This document shows, one piece after another, positions 9,801 to 18,117 of a stretch of DNA of 64,000 bases. This DNA is from Tautonia rosea. GTDB lineage: Bacteria > Planctomycetota > Planctomycetia > Isosphaerales > Isosphaeraceae. Each line of letters starts with the position of its first letter. The stretch's first letter is position 1. Under the pieces are notes generated by a model that was not told the origin of the DNA, ran no database searches, and was given only the letters and a program-made list of their open reading frames with translations. The position numbers and the translations under genes are program-made. The DNA lies in the NCBI RefSeq assembly GCF_012958305.1, contig NZ_JABBYO010000014.1, positions 62,001 to 126,000 of the forward strand. Reading direction: 5' to 3'.

Positions 9801-10214
9801 TCGAAAGAGGACTGATGATCCATCCGGCGTCCAGCCATATACTTGGTTATCGTATCCCCATCGTGGAGGCAGGGGCCCTCGCGCCGGATAATGGGTCAAA
9901 CGCTTCGGAACTCCTCCGTGACTTGGCATGACGTAAACTTGCTCGTCGCCGTCGTACTGGCCCGTAAAGGCAATCTGCGACCCGTCCGGAGAGAATTTCG
10001 GAAAGAGTTCAAGTCCCGGATGAGTCGTTAAGCGACGGGCGATACCCCCTTCTGCCGGAGCAGTCCACAGATCTCCGCCATAGGTGAACACGACCGTCGA
10101 CTGATGCAAGTCCGGGTATCGGAGGAGCTTCGTCTCTCCGTTCGCAGTCTGAGCGTCTGCCAAGCCGATCATCAGGCCCAGCAGTCCGATCGTCAGAAGC
10201 CTGAATCGAGTCAT
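6873..10214 (-). CDS. Tricorn protease homolog (S41 peptidase)
   Basis: A large exported protease, 1113 residues from the chosen ATG. It starts with a signal peptide (MTRFRLLTIGLLGLMIGLADA), followed by two beta-propeller domains made of PD40-type repeats (for example FPKFSPDGSQIAFTGQYDGD and RAARWSPDGKSVLYVSDETG), a linker, the C1 core, a PDZ domain (SEGDYVLSIDGVDLTADRNP) and the S41 catalytic core. ELNVGHAYI holds the likely catalytic histidine and NANSASDGDIFPARF the nucleophilic serine. An upstream ATG at 10232 would add six residues before the signal peptide. A highly acidic insert of about 50 residues separates the second propeller from the core. The archaeal homologue degrades oligopeptides inside the cell; here the signal peptide argues for action outside the cytoplasm. 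Confidence 0.92.
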   Translation of the reverse strand: MTRFRLLTIGLLGLMIGLADAQTANGETKLLRYPDLHQSTVVFTYGGDLWTAPAEGGIARRLTTHPGLELFPKFSPDGSQIAFTGQYDGDEQVYVMPSHGGVPKRLTHYPARGPLPPRWGYDNQVYGWTPDGSSVLFRSMRDGWDLTDTRLYTVSAKGGFPEALPMPISGGGDLSPEGNQIVYSPLTREFRSWKRYEGGWAQDLYIFDRESAELTPVSHSKRTERDPMWIGDAIYFSSDRSGTLNLYKFDPESEETTALTEESTWDVRWPSKADDGRIVFEKAGELYVLNVESGDVQKISISVPDDALPRRPQRIDASDVLEDFELSPKGERVLFVGRGDVFSAPIEHGPTRNLTRSPGAHDRAARWSPDGKSVLYVSDETGEEEIYLVPQDGIGEPTALTRESTARKINPLWSSDGARVAFADQTGSIFVLNVESKEVIKVAHEPSGRSLDYVWSPDGQWLAFSLSEPSDYRVLYLWKAGDEGPTPITDPMFNAYSPAWDPDGNFLYFLSDRDYAPQISTIEWNYSLTREVGLFAMALRKDVEHPFPPEIDEVTIDDDEKVEADKNGAEDEDSKEEDEDSDTDDDEDDDKDSEEEFSIDLEGLSSRVTRVPLPADNYDQLTAKEGHLIFVRSGPFFYGRESGVKPTLVIFSIEDRKATDLAEEVSTYVLSQDGKKILARNGGNFTLLDATPGGKDSAKSVSTGGVRVDRVPEEEWPQIFDEVWRRFRDYFYVENMHGYDWEAIRAQYRPLLEHVGHRSDLNYVISEMIAELNVGHAYITGGDYDVPDRPRVALLGCRFTLDEESGRYRISRIFKGQNEEETYRSPLTEVGVNVSEGDYVLSIDGVDLTADRNPFELLRDKATQPLTLEVSDDPTREDSRFVTVRPRSSETDLIYLAWVEGNRRKVADASEGRLGYIHIPNMGAEGLREFIKTYYPQIRKQGLVVDVRNNGGGNVSQMLIERLNRSLLGTRFSRNSDRVGTYPNQVFYGHMACLINANSASDGDIFPARFKQAGLGPLIGKRTWGGVVGITDHGPLIDGGGVNVPEFGTNDVDGSYIIEGYGVEPDIDVANDPASVLNGKDPQLERAIAEIMKAIDEEPLILPERPEDPVKLD

Positions 10215-10446
10215 GTTGCAATTCCATCGCATCGAGAAATCCCCAAATCGTGAGGAGGGGAAGCCATCTCTCGACCCGTCCGGGCAAAGTCGGTCGGGTC
10301 AGGTCGCGATGATTCTACGACGCTCCTCAGTTCAGGTCACGCGGTTCCTTTGCTGGCTCATCTACCGATTGCGAGTTTTCTCCCCCCGGTTTCCTCAAAG
10401 ACCCTCATGCGATAGGATAATTCCAGGAGGGCATTCGCCTCACATC

Positions 10447-12909
10447 ATGTCGTACTGCGTCTCCTCGATGGATCAGACCCTCATGCGAAGCCTTCGGCGT
10501 GCCCCTCGGACCATTCCTCTCCTGGTCACGTTTGGCGGTGTCGTCCTGGCAGGTTTGAGTGTCGAATCATGGGCGAAACAACTCCCAGATGTTTCGATCC
10601 CGGCCAATCGCGACCTCCTGCGCGACCCGCCTTTCGACCGCCTCACCTTGATCGACGGCACTATCCTCTTTGTGGATCCCGTCAGTCCTCGACCGCTCCC
10701 CGACAAGGAAGAACTCCGCGCAGCCGAATCAAAGGAGTCTCCTCGATTCGAACGCGTTGGGGGGCTCCTTGTCAGCAAGGCTCCCGAACTCAATCGCGAC
10801 CCGAGTGACAACGCCATCGTTATCCGAACCCAGGAAGACGATCCAAAAGACTATTTTGTTAAGATTACATCGATTCAATCGGCCGATTATTTCGACGACA
10901 TTCTCCTGGCCGAGGCTCTTCGTCGCGCCCAGTCCAACGACTTCGACCGCGCATTTGAGTTGGTTCTTGCGGTCCGTTCTCGTGATCCAAACTGGCGGGG
11001 GCTACAAGAAACGGCCGATCGAATCATCTTTCTCGAAGGGCAGCATGCCCTTGATCGTGGCCGGGTGGACGATGGACTTCGGTTGCTCGGACAGCTTTAT
11101 GAACGAGCACCAGAGACCCCAAACCTCAAGCCTCTTCTCGCCAAAGGCTATGCCGGCCGAATCGAATTGGCCATCGAGCAGGGAGCGTATGCCCTGGGCC
11201 GTCGTGTCCTCAACGAGCTTCGCATCCTGACCCCGGACGCCCCCGAGGTCGCTCGGATGGAGCAACGATTCATCTCCCGGGCGCAACGGCTGGCCGAAGA
11301 AGCGGAACGCCTCTCCGGAGCCGACCGCGTGGAACGACTTGCCGATGCGCTCCGCGTCTGGCCGAGTGAGGAGGAGATCGCAGATCGATACCGGGAATCC
11401 TTCCAACTCTCTCCGGTTCTCGACGTCGCTGTGATCGATATACCCCGACGTCCGGGGCCGTTCCTGGAATGTCCGGCCGATGCTCGCATCATGAGCTTGC
11501 TGTACCGTCCCATCCTTTCGGAATCGTCCGATCAGGCCACCCGAGGGGAGCTCCCCAACCAGCTTGCGGCTGACTTGAGTGTCGGAGATATCGGCCGGCG
11601 ACTGGAACTGCGGATCAAGGAAGGCATTTCCTGGAACGATGGCTCTCGGGTCATCAACGCGATCGACGTGGCTCGAACCCTCACCGATCGCGCATTGCCC
11701 AGCACAATTGGCTACGATGCTCGGTGGGCTGATCTGCTCTCTCGTGTCAGGCCCATCGACGAAAAGACAATCGAAATCATCCTCAACCGCGCGCCGCTCG
11801 ATCCGGCTGCCTGGCTTCTTCTGCCTGTCGGACCTGCTCATGCGGGACGAGACGGCCTTGTCTGGACCCCTTCCGGACCCAGACCCATCGGCAGCGGCTC
11901 CTTCACGCTCGGCCCCTTGACCCGAACCACCTCACGGATCGATCGTGCCGATCGACTGGAAGAAGGAACCCCGCCGCTTGCTCGAATCAATGAACGGCGA
12001 CTGGATTCCCCGATCGACCCGGTGGCCGCATTGCGACGAGGGGATGTCACGTTGCTTGAATCGGTACCACTCGATCGTATCAACGAGTTGGAAACCGATC
12101 CCGAAATTCAGATCGGTCGCTATCGGGCACCCCGGATGCACTGGATCGCACTCGATGGCCGAAATGTCTTGCTCCGCAACCGTTCCCTCCGTCGTGGACT
12201 AAGTTTCGCGATCAATCGAGTCGAACTCCTTCAGGAACGGGTTCTCCGGGCTCCACTCAATGAGACTTCGATCCCAAGTGACGGGCCCTTTCCTGTCGGT
12301 TCGCCCGCTGACGATCCGGAGGTTCCCCCGCTGACTCACGACCCGATATTGTCCAGGATGCTTGTCCGAGCTGCAAAACAGGAGATGGGTGTTGACGCGA
12401 TTGAATTGACATTTGCATACCCAGCAATTCCTACAGCTCGCGCGGTCGCATCAAAGCTGGTCGATGCCTTTGCAGATGCTGGGGTGTCGCTCACCGCCGT
12501 TGAGCGCCCACAGTCGGATCTGGAAAGTGAGTTACGCCAGGGCGCTCGCTTTGACCTGGCGTATCGCGTTGCCCCGATCAACGACCCGATTCTTGAAATC
12601 GGGCCGGTCCTCTGCCCTGGGTATGCGGCCCCTCCTCAAGCAGACGGCCTGGGAGCACTCGCGAGCACTCGAATTTTGCAACTATTACTCCAGCTCGAAC
12701 AGGTCCAAGACCTGCCCTCTGCTCGAGAGCAACTCTTGACCATCGACCGCGAAACGCGCGACGAATTGCCGATTTTGCCCCTCTGGCAGCTGGAAGAACG
12801 GTTCGCCTGGCGAACCCGACTGACAGGCCCATCGCATGAAGTCGACGAGCTTTATGAGGGAATCGAGTCGTGGACGATCGAACCTTGGTTCTCCCGAGAC
12901 AAACCATGA
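10447..12909 (+). CDS. TPR plus extracellular solute-binding protein (SBP_bac_5)
   Basis: An 820-residue exported protein. After a hydrophobic signal segment (RTIPLLVTFGGVVLAGLSVESWA) comes a helical, TPR-like region of about 180 residues (LAEALRRAQSNDFDRAFELV). The remaining 500 residues match ABC peptide/nickel binding proteins: LECPADARIMSLLYRPIL, LRIKEGISWNDGSRVINAID and LLRNRSLRRGLSFAINRVEL. Canonical members lack the N-terminal repeats and sit beside permease and ATPase genes, which are absent here. Start choice is uncertain: ATGs at 10447, 10468 and 10483 all keep the signal segment, and AGGAGGG lies 17 bases before 10447. The stop overlaps the next start (ATGA). Confidence 0.8.
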   Translation: MSYCVSSMDQTLMRSLRRAPRTIPLLVTFGGVVLAGLSVESWAKQLPDVSIPANRDLLRDPPFDRLTLIDGTILFVDPVSPRPLPDKEELRAAESKESPRFERVGGLLVSKAPELNRDPSDNAIVIRTQEDDPKDYFVKITSIQSADYFDDILLAEALRRAQSNDFDRAFELVLAVRSRDPNWRGLQETADRIIFLEGQHALDRGRVDDGLRLLGQLYERAPETPNLKPLLAKGYAGRIELAIEQGAYALGRRVLNELRILTPDAPEVARMEQRFISRAQRLAEEAERLSGADRVERLADALRVWPSEEEIADRYRESFQLSPVLDVAVIDIPRRPGPFLECPADARIMSLLYRPILSESSDQATRGELPNQLAADLSVGDIGRRLELRIKEGISWNDGSRVINAIDVARTLTDRALPSTIGYDARWADLLSRVRPIDEKTIEIILNRAPLDPAAWLLLPVGPAHAGRDGLVWTPSGPRPIGSGSFTLGPLTRTTSRIDRADRLEEGTPPLARINERRLDSPIDPVAALRRGDVTLLESVPLDRINELETDPEIQIGRYRAPRMHWIALDGRNVLLRNRSLRRGLSFAINRVELLQERVLRAPLNETSIPSDGPFPVGSPADDPEVPPLTHDPILSRMLVRAAKQEMGVDAIELTFAYPAIPTARAVASKLVDAFADAGVSLTAVERPQSDLESELRQGARFDLAYRVAPINDPILEIGPVLCPGYAAPPQADGLGALASTRILQLLLQLEQVQDLPSAREQLLTIDRETRDELPILPLWQLEERFAWRTRLTGPSHEVDELYEGIESWTIEPWFSRDKP

Positions 12910-14558
12910 GTCGGATCTTTGCCTGGCACCGGATCGCTTGCTTCTCCCTGATCCTCCCTGGCCTCTTGTTGTCGCTTGCATCTGGCCAGGTCCGGGCACA
13001 GGATGCATCCTCCTCGATTGACACCGCGACATCCCCTGAGATCGAGCTTCTTCCCTACTCCATCCGCGTCTGGTTCTCGATTGATCCGGCCGCGCGATTG
13101 GGCCAGGCCTCTGCCCAAGCAATTCTTGATCAGTGGCTTAACCTCGCTCATCGTTTTGTCGGGGCTCCCTGGCAAATTGAGATTCAGCCTGACGAAGGCC
13201 CATTGCTCGGTCGATCTCCCCAGCAACTCGATCCTGCGATAATTGCTCCTCTCGTCGAAGGAGCCGAGAAAGGCTGGTTCCTTCGGATCGATTCTGAACC
13301 GACGGGGGGGGGATTCCGTCTCTCTGGTCGAGAGTTCGACGCCACAACTCGTCAGCTTGGCCCGCTCTACCGTCAGCCTGCTCCCTACCCAAGGGATGCC
13401 GCCCGATCCGTGTTCGAATTGACCCGACGCATCTTCGCGCCCATCGCCGAAATCGTTCGATCCGATCCGGGAGCCGAGCTCCGTGTTCAGGGCGCAGCCC
13501 TTCCGACCTCCGATCAATTGGGGCGTGTTGTGGAATCCGGGCTGGTCTTCCGGCCCTATTGGATCTTCCTCGGGCCGAATTCCACGATCCGAGAGATCCG
13601 ATCCATCCCCTTCACGTACCTCTCTGTTGACGAGGTCGAAGCTTCGCTCGCTCAATGCGAGATTGTCAGCGGCCTCCGACAACCGTTGCCCAAGCAGGTT
13701 GCAGGACGATATCGACTGGTTGCGCTTGGAATAAACCCTGCTGATGTTCCAACCCGTTTTCGCTTCGTCTCCGGAGAAGGAGATCAGAAGCGTCCTGCCG
13801 CCGGTTATGTACTTACGGCTCGAGGGCTACGCGATCGCGTCGCTGCCGAGGTTGGCACCACTGATCGTGAAGGTCGTATCACCTTGCCACCGAAATTCTC
13901 CGACAAGCTCGTGATGCTCCGACTCCTCGACGCAGGAATCGAGCCCCTCCGTGAGTTTCCGGTCCTTCCAGGTGAATCCTCCGAGGAACGTGAAATCCCT
14001 GTTGAGCCCCGCCCCGAGGCGGTGGCCCTCGAATTTCGCCTGAAAGCACTCCAGGATGAAATCGTCGATCTGATCGCTCAGCGCGGAGTACTCGAGGCTC
14101 GGCTTGAGGCAAGGGCGTCAGGGCAAGCCTGGGATGAGGTCAAGCGACTGCTCGACGAATACGACCAGCTTACTCCTCGTCGGGAGTTCGAAGAGCGCCT
14201 TGCCCGACTCTCCGAGAATGCCCAATTGTCTCAGGCGGAACTCGGAGTCCCAATTCTAACCCGGACCGCCCAGGCCGAACTCGCCGAGACTCGATCGCTG
14301 ATCGAACGCTATCTCGATGACGAAGCGTATCGTGCCTATCTCGACGCGTACCAACGCTCCCAGGACCTGGACGGGTCATCCACCGTCAGTTCCGGGAGTC
14401 CGCTGGTCCGCTCGACCGAGTCTCACCCGGCACCTGCTCCCAATACTCCAGCATCCCAAACGCCGGACGCGCGTGCATCCCAGCCACCTGCGCAACCGAA
14501 ACCTGAGAATCCACAGCCCAAACCTGCTTCAGGTTCCGGTGGACTCGTCCCATTCTAA
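12906..14558 (+). CDS. Secreted hypothetical protein with coiled coil and Pro-rich tail
   Basis: A 550-residue protein I do not recognise. It has a signal peptide (MSRIFAWHRIACFSLILPGLLLSLASGQVRAQ) and a beta-rich first half including SIRVWFSIDPAARLG. A region around residues 340-460 is predicted to be coiled coil (KALQDEIVDLIAQRGVLEAR), and the tail is rich in Pro, Ala and Gln. The ATG at 12906 overlaps the stop of the solute-binding protein gene in an ATGA, so the two are probably translated together and may act as a periplasmic pair. No enzymatic motif is visible. Confidence 0.75.
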   Translation: MSRIFAWHRIACFSLILPGLLLSLASGQVRAQDASSSIDTATSPEIELLPYSIRVWFSIDPAARLGQASAQAILDQWLNLAHRFVGAPWQIEIQPDEGPLLGRSPQQLDPAIIAPLVEGAEKGWFLRIDSEPTGGGFRLSGREFDATTRQLGPLYRQPAPYPRDAARSVFELTRRIFAPIAEIVRSDPGAELRVQGAALPTSDQLGRVVESGLVFRPYWIFLGPNSTIREIRSIPFTYLSVDEVEASLAQCEIVSGLRQPLPKQVAGRYRLVALGINPADVPTRFRFVSGEGDQKRPAAGYVLTARGLRDRVAAEVGTTDREGRITLPPKFSDKLVMLRLLDAGIEPLREFPVLPGESSEEREIPVEPRPEAVALEFRLKALQDEIVDLIAQRGVLEARLEARASGQAWDEVKRLLDEYDQLTPRREFEERLARLSENAQLSQAELGVPILTRTAQAELAETRSLIERYLDDEAYRAYLDAYQRSQDLDGSSTVSSGSPLVRSTESHPAPAPNTPASQTPDARASQPPAQPKPENPQPKPASGSGGLVPF

Positions 14559-14596
14559 GGCCGGTCATCTCCTTCTCCGATCTCTCGCCCGAACCA

Positions 14597-15205
14597 TCAC
14601 TTCGCTTGAGTCGATGATCCAACCGGAACCGCATCACGCTCCGATCCTGAGCTCGCGGACGGCCGACCGGGCCCAAAGAGGCGGGACAGCGTTGCTCCCC
14701 CTTTGAACAAGGCTTGTAAGGCAGAACTCGGCAAGCGGTCGATGTGACTGTAAAACATCGTCACCATCCGCGTAAATTCGAGCATCTTCTCCAGTTGTTC
14801 CCGAGTGTAAGCTTCGTCGGGTCCTGCAGCCTTTGCTTCCGAGACGCAATGATCCAGCAACGCGATCGTCGGATCCATCTCCCGACGCTTCCGCTCCGCC
14901 ATGATCACCCGGAACGTTTCGAAGACATCCTTCAACGCCTCAAACCGATCACAACGACACCCAATCACATGCACTCGCCGCACCACTCCCCACGTAATCA
15001 ACTCCCTGAGACTCGTCGAGACGTTTGATCGGCTAACCCCAAGCAACGTGCTAATCGCCGCCGCGTCCAGAGCTTCGGGCGAAATGAACAAGAGGGCATG
15101 CACCTGGGCCATGGTGCGGTTGATCCCCCACGCCTGGCCCATTTCTCCCCAGTGCAACACAAACTTCAACGCCGCAGGTGTCAGTTCCACGAGAGGTTCA
15201 TCCAT
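14597..15205 (-). CDS. GbsR/MarR-family transcriptional regulator
   Basis: A 202-residue DNA-binding protein. Residues 1-75 form a winged helix with the helix-turn-helix in LDAAAISTLLGVSRSNVSTS, matching the GbsR branch of MarR regulators. The phrases GEMGQAWGINRTMAQVHALL and LRELITWGVVRRVHVIG are typical. The C-terminal half is helical and likely forms the dimer. GbsR proteins often respond to choline or osmotic signals, but nothing here indicates the ligand. It is transcribed away from the DUF1549/1553 gene across a 270-base divergent region and could control either side. Confidence 0.85.
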   Translation of the reverse strand: MDEPLVELTPAALKFVLHWGEMGQAWGINRTMAQVHALLFISPEALDAAAISTLLGVSRSNVSTSLRELITWGVVRRVHVIGCRCDRFEALKDVFETFRVIMAERKRREMDPTIALLDHCVSEAKAAGPDEAYTREQLEKMLEFTRMVTMFYSHIDRLPSSALQALFKGGATLSRLFGPGRPSASSGSERDAVPVGSSTQAK

Positions 15206-15475
15206 TTCGGTCTGGACTGAAATATCTGTTTGATCATACCCTGTCGGTCACGCTCGTCAACTGCCCTCGCCGCGCATCGCTCAAATTGCTAAAGCCGTGC
15301 TCAAGCGCATTGTGACCTCCGGAGACTTCCTCTGTCCTCTGACGCTTGTCAGATTTTTCTTTTCCTGATTCGCCGAGAAGATTAGGATTGATCAAGCGAA
15401 TCACCGAGCGATCGTGCGCTTCCGACTTACCCGCCAATCAAGCCGAGACGTCGATTGAGATTGGAGACCTGACGA

Positions 15476-18052
15476 ATGCATCCTTGCGTGTTTCGCCATT
15501 GCTGGCTGATGCTCGTCGCGGCGGTCCTCGTTCCCGGTTGTGGAGGGAATCAGCCGCCGGAGGTTTCCGATCGCAAATCGCAATCCGACCCATCGTTGGT
15601 CTCAACTCCGCTGGAGCCGATGACCGAAAAGGCCCCGGCCCCAGCTGATGCTTTGCCTGTTCCGACCCTGGTCATCGAGCCCTCGTCGGTCATCCTTCCC
15701 CCCGACGCGCCCGGGCTCCAATTTCTGGTCTCTCAGATTCATCCTGACGGAACTCGCCGCGATCTGATTCAGGATGCGATTTCGTGGGAATCATCGACCG
15801 AAGATGGAGTCCAATTCGAGGGTCCAGGTTACGTCCTTCCTCAGCGATCGGGGACTGAGACCGTGACCGCCGTGTTTCCCGATGGCACGTCCGTCTCGGC
15901 CGAGGTCGTCATCGAGCGCTCCGCCGAGCGATCCTGGGATTTTGCCACTGACATCATTCCGGTGTTCACGCGATTCGGCTGCAATGCGGGCAGTTGTCAC
16001 GGAAAGGCTGATGGACAGAACGGTTTCCATCTATCCCTGTTCGGCTACGATCCCGACTCCGACTACGTGGCGTTGACTCGCGATGCCGCGGGCCGTCGCC
16101 TCTCCCTGACAAACCCAGAAACGAGCCTTCTGCTTCTCAAGGGGCTCGGACGGATTCCTCATGGAGGAGGACCAGCGCTTCCTGCGAATTCTGAGGCCGC
16201 GAGAATTCTCCACGGGTGGATCGAAGCGGGTGCTCCGAGACACCGAGGCGAGGGGCACGGCAAACTCGCCTCGGTCGAGGTCTTCCCCAAAGACCTTCGC
16301 CTGCCCGAACCCGGCACTCATCAGGTTCGAGTCGTTGCCACGTTCGACGACGGCCTAGAGCGCGACGTGACCCGACTTTCCCGCTTCGAGGTTCGGGACG
16401 ATGCCACTGCCTCGGTCGATGACAAAGGCCGAGTCACGTTGCTCCGACGTGCTGAGACGGATCTGATCGTCCGTTATCGGACTTCTGTCATCTCCAGCCG
16501 CATTGGCTCGCGGATGAATCCTGATCTTGAGATCGACTTCGACGCGCTCCCTCGTCGGAATTTGATCGACGAACACCTGTTTGCTCGGCTCGAATCACTC
16601 AACGTCCCTCCCAGTCCTCCCGCGGACGATGCAACCTTTTTACGTCGCGTCTCGCTCGATTTGACCGGCCAGCAGCCCCGTCCCGACCAGATCCGTACCT
16701 TCCTCGAAGACACCGATCCCGACCGACGGATCAAACTTGTCGATCGTCTCATGAACGATCCCTTGTTTGTCGACTTCTGGCACTTGAAGCTCGGCGATCT
16801 TCTTCAAATCAGCCAGGCTCGCTTCGGTAATGGTGTCTATCGCTATAACGACTGGGTCAAGGAGCAGCTTGCCTCCAACACCCCCTGGGATGATTTTGTC
16901 CACACGTTGCTCACCGCTCTGGGGAATCCGAACGACCTGAACGGAGGCCCGGTCAATTACGCCCTTGAGGGCCAGGACGCCCGCGACCAGGCGGAGTTAA
17001 CCGCCCAGCGTTTCCTCGGACTCCGCTTCCGCTGTGCCCAATGCCACGACCACCCGTTCGATCGCTGGACCCAGGATGATTACTACGGACTGGCCGCATT
17101 CTTCGCCAAAGTCGGTCGAGGAGGCCCGGGCGTCGACGGCATGATGGCGACCGAGGACGTCCGGGTAAACCCTGAGGGACGAATACTGCATCTCCGCACC
17201 GGAGAACCGGCGGAGCCCACCCTTCCAGGAGGTGCAGCGGTCTCACTTGCTGTCGACATCGACCCTCGAACCGTCCTTGCCGACTGGATCACCGCGCCCG
17301 ACAATCCCTACTTCGCTCGAACAGCAGCGAACTGGGCCTGGGCTCAATTCTTCAGTCGTGGCCTTGCCGAGCCGAGCGATGATCTCAGCGATTCCAACCC
17401 ACCCGTTCACCCCGAACTGCTCGACGCTCTGGCTGAAGACTTTGTCTTTCACGGATTCGACCTTCGCCATCTGATCCGCACCATCGCCACGTCGGAAGCC
17501 TACGGCTTGTCCTCCCGTCCCATTCCGGGCAACGAGGGAGATACTCGATTATTTTCCCATCAGACCCCGCGTCCCTTGACTGCTCACCAGATGGCCGACG
17601 CACTCGCTCAGGCCACCGACACCGAACTCCTCTTTAATCTGGGCCGAGCCAGTCAGGGAACACTACGCTCCAGTAAAGCAGTCCAGATCAGCGATCCCGC
17701 GATTCCCAGCGTTCTCCTCGACACCTTTGGCCGATGCCCTCGCGTGGCCGGTTGCTCGACCGTCGCGACCCCGACTCTCAGCCTTCGCCAGGCCCTCTTA
17801 CTCGTCGGAGGGAACGCGATCGACGACCGAATCAGTCGCTTCGACGGCTACCTTTCCGGCCTCCTTGAACTCGAACCGAGTCACGCTGAGATCGTGGAAA
17901 ACCTCTACCTCCGGACCCTTTGTCGCAAGCCATCGGTTGAGGAAACCGAATACTGGGCCTCCTTGCTTGACGAGTCCGACTCAGTCCGAGACGCTTCCGA
18001 AGATCTGTTCTGGGCTTTGCTCAACTCCCGAGAGTTTGCGTTCAATCACTGA
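15476..18052 (+). CDS. DUF1549/DUF1553 cytochrome-like lipoprotein
   Basis: An 858-residue planctomycete protein. It starts with a lipoprotein signal (lipobox LVPGC, C22), followed by an Ig/BIG2-like domain (PSSVILPPDAPGLQFLVSQI) and a c-type-cytochrome-like segment whose cysteines are in CNAGSCH, i.e. C-x4-C-H rather than C-x2-C-H. DUF1549 follows (LDLTGQQPRPDQIRTFLED, with a further CAQCHDH), then DUF1553 (GLAEPSDDLSDSNPPVHPEL). The function of the family is unknown; fusion to cytochrome-like domains and constant pairing with DUF1501 proteins suggest a cell-surface redox or polymer-processing complex. The DUF1501 gene follows after 65 bases. Confidence 0.9.
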   Translation: MHPCVFRHCWLMLVAAVLVPGCGGNQPPEVSDRKSQSDPSLVSTPLEPMTEKAPAPADALPVPTLVIEPSSVILPPDAPGLQFLVSQIHPDGTRRDLIQDAISWESSTEDGVQFEGPGYVLPQRSGTETVTAVFPDGTSVSAEVVIERSAERSWDFATDIIPVFTRFGCNAGSCHGKADGQNGFHLSLFGYDPDSDYVALTRDAAGRRLSLTNPETSLLLLKGLGRIPHGGGPALPANSEAARILHGWIEAGAPRHRGEGHGKLASVEVFPKDLRLPEPGTHQVRVVATFDDGLERDVTRLSRFEVRDDATASVDDKGRVTLLRRAETDLIVRYRTSVISSRIGSRMNPDLEIDFDALPRRNLIDEHLFARLESLNVPPSPPADDATFLRRVSLDLTGQQPRPDQIRTFLEDTDPDRRIKLVDRLMNDPLFVDFWHLKLGDLLQISQARFGNGVYRYNDWVKEQLASNTPWDDFVHTLLTALGNPNDLNGGPVNYALEGQDARDQAELTAQRFLGLRFRCAQCHDHPFDRWTQDDYYGLAAFFAKVGRGGPGVDGMMATEDVRVNPEGRILHLRTGEPAEPTLPGGAAVSLAVDIDPRTVLADWITAPDNPYFARTAANWAWAQFFSRGLAEPSDDLSDSNPPVHPELLDALAEDFVFHGFDLRHLIRTIATSEAYGLSSRPIPGNEGDTRLFSHQTPRPLTAHQMADALAQATDTELLFNLGRASQGTLRSSKAVQISDPAIPSVLLDTFGRCPRVAGCSTVATPTLSLRQALLLVGGNAIDDRISRFDGYLSGLLELEPSHAEIVENLYLRTLCRKPSVEETEYWASLLDESDSVRDASEDLFWALLNSREFAFNH

Positions 18053-18117
18053 TCCGGGCGAATCCACTTCCGTCTTGATTTCGTCGGCCAACTTCAATCA
18101 GATCAAGGGACCTTGTC

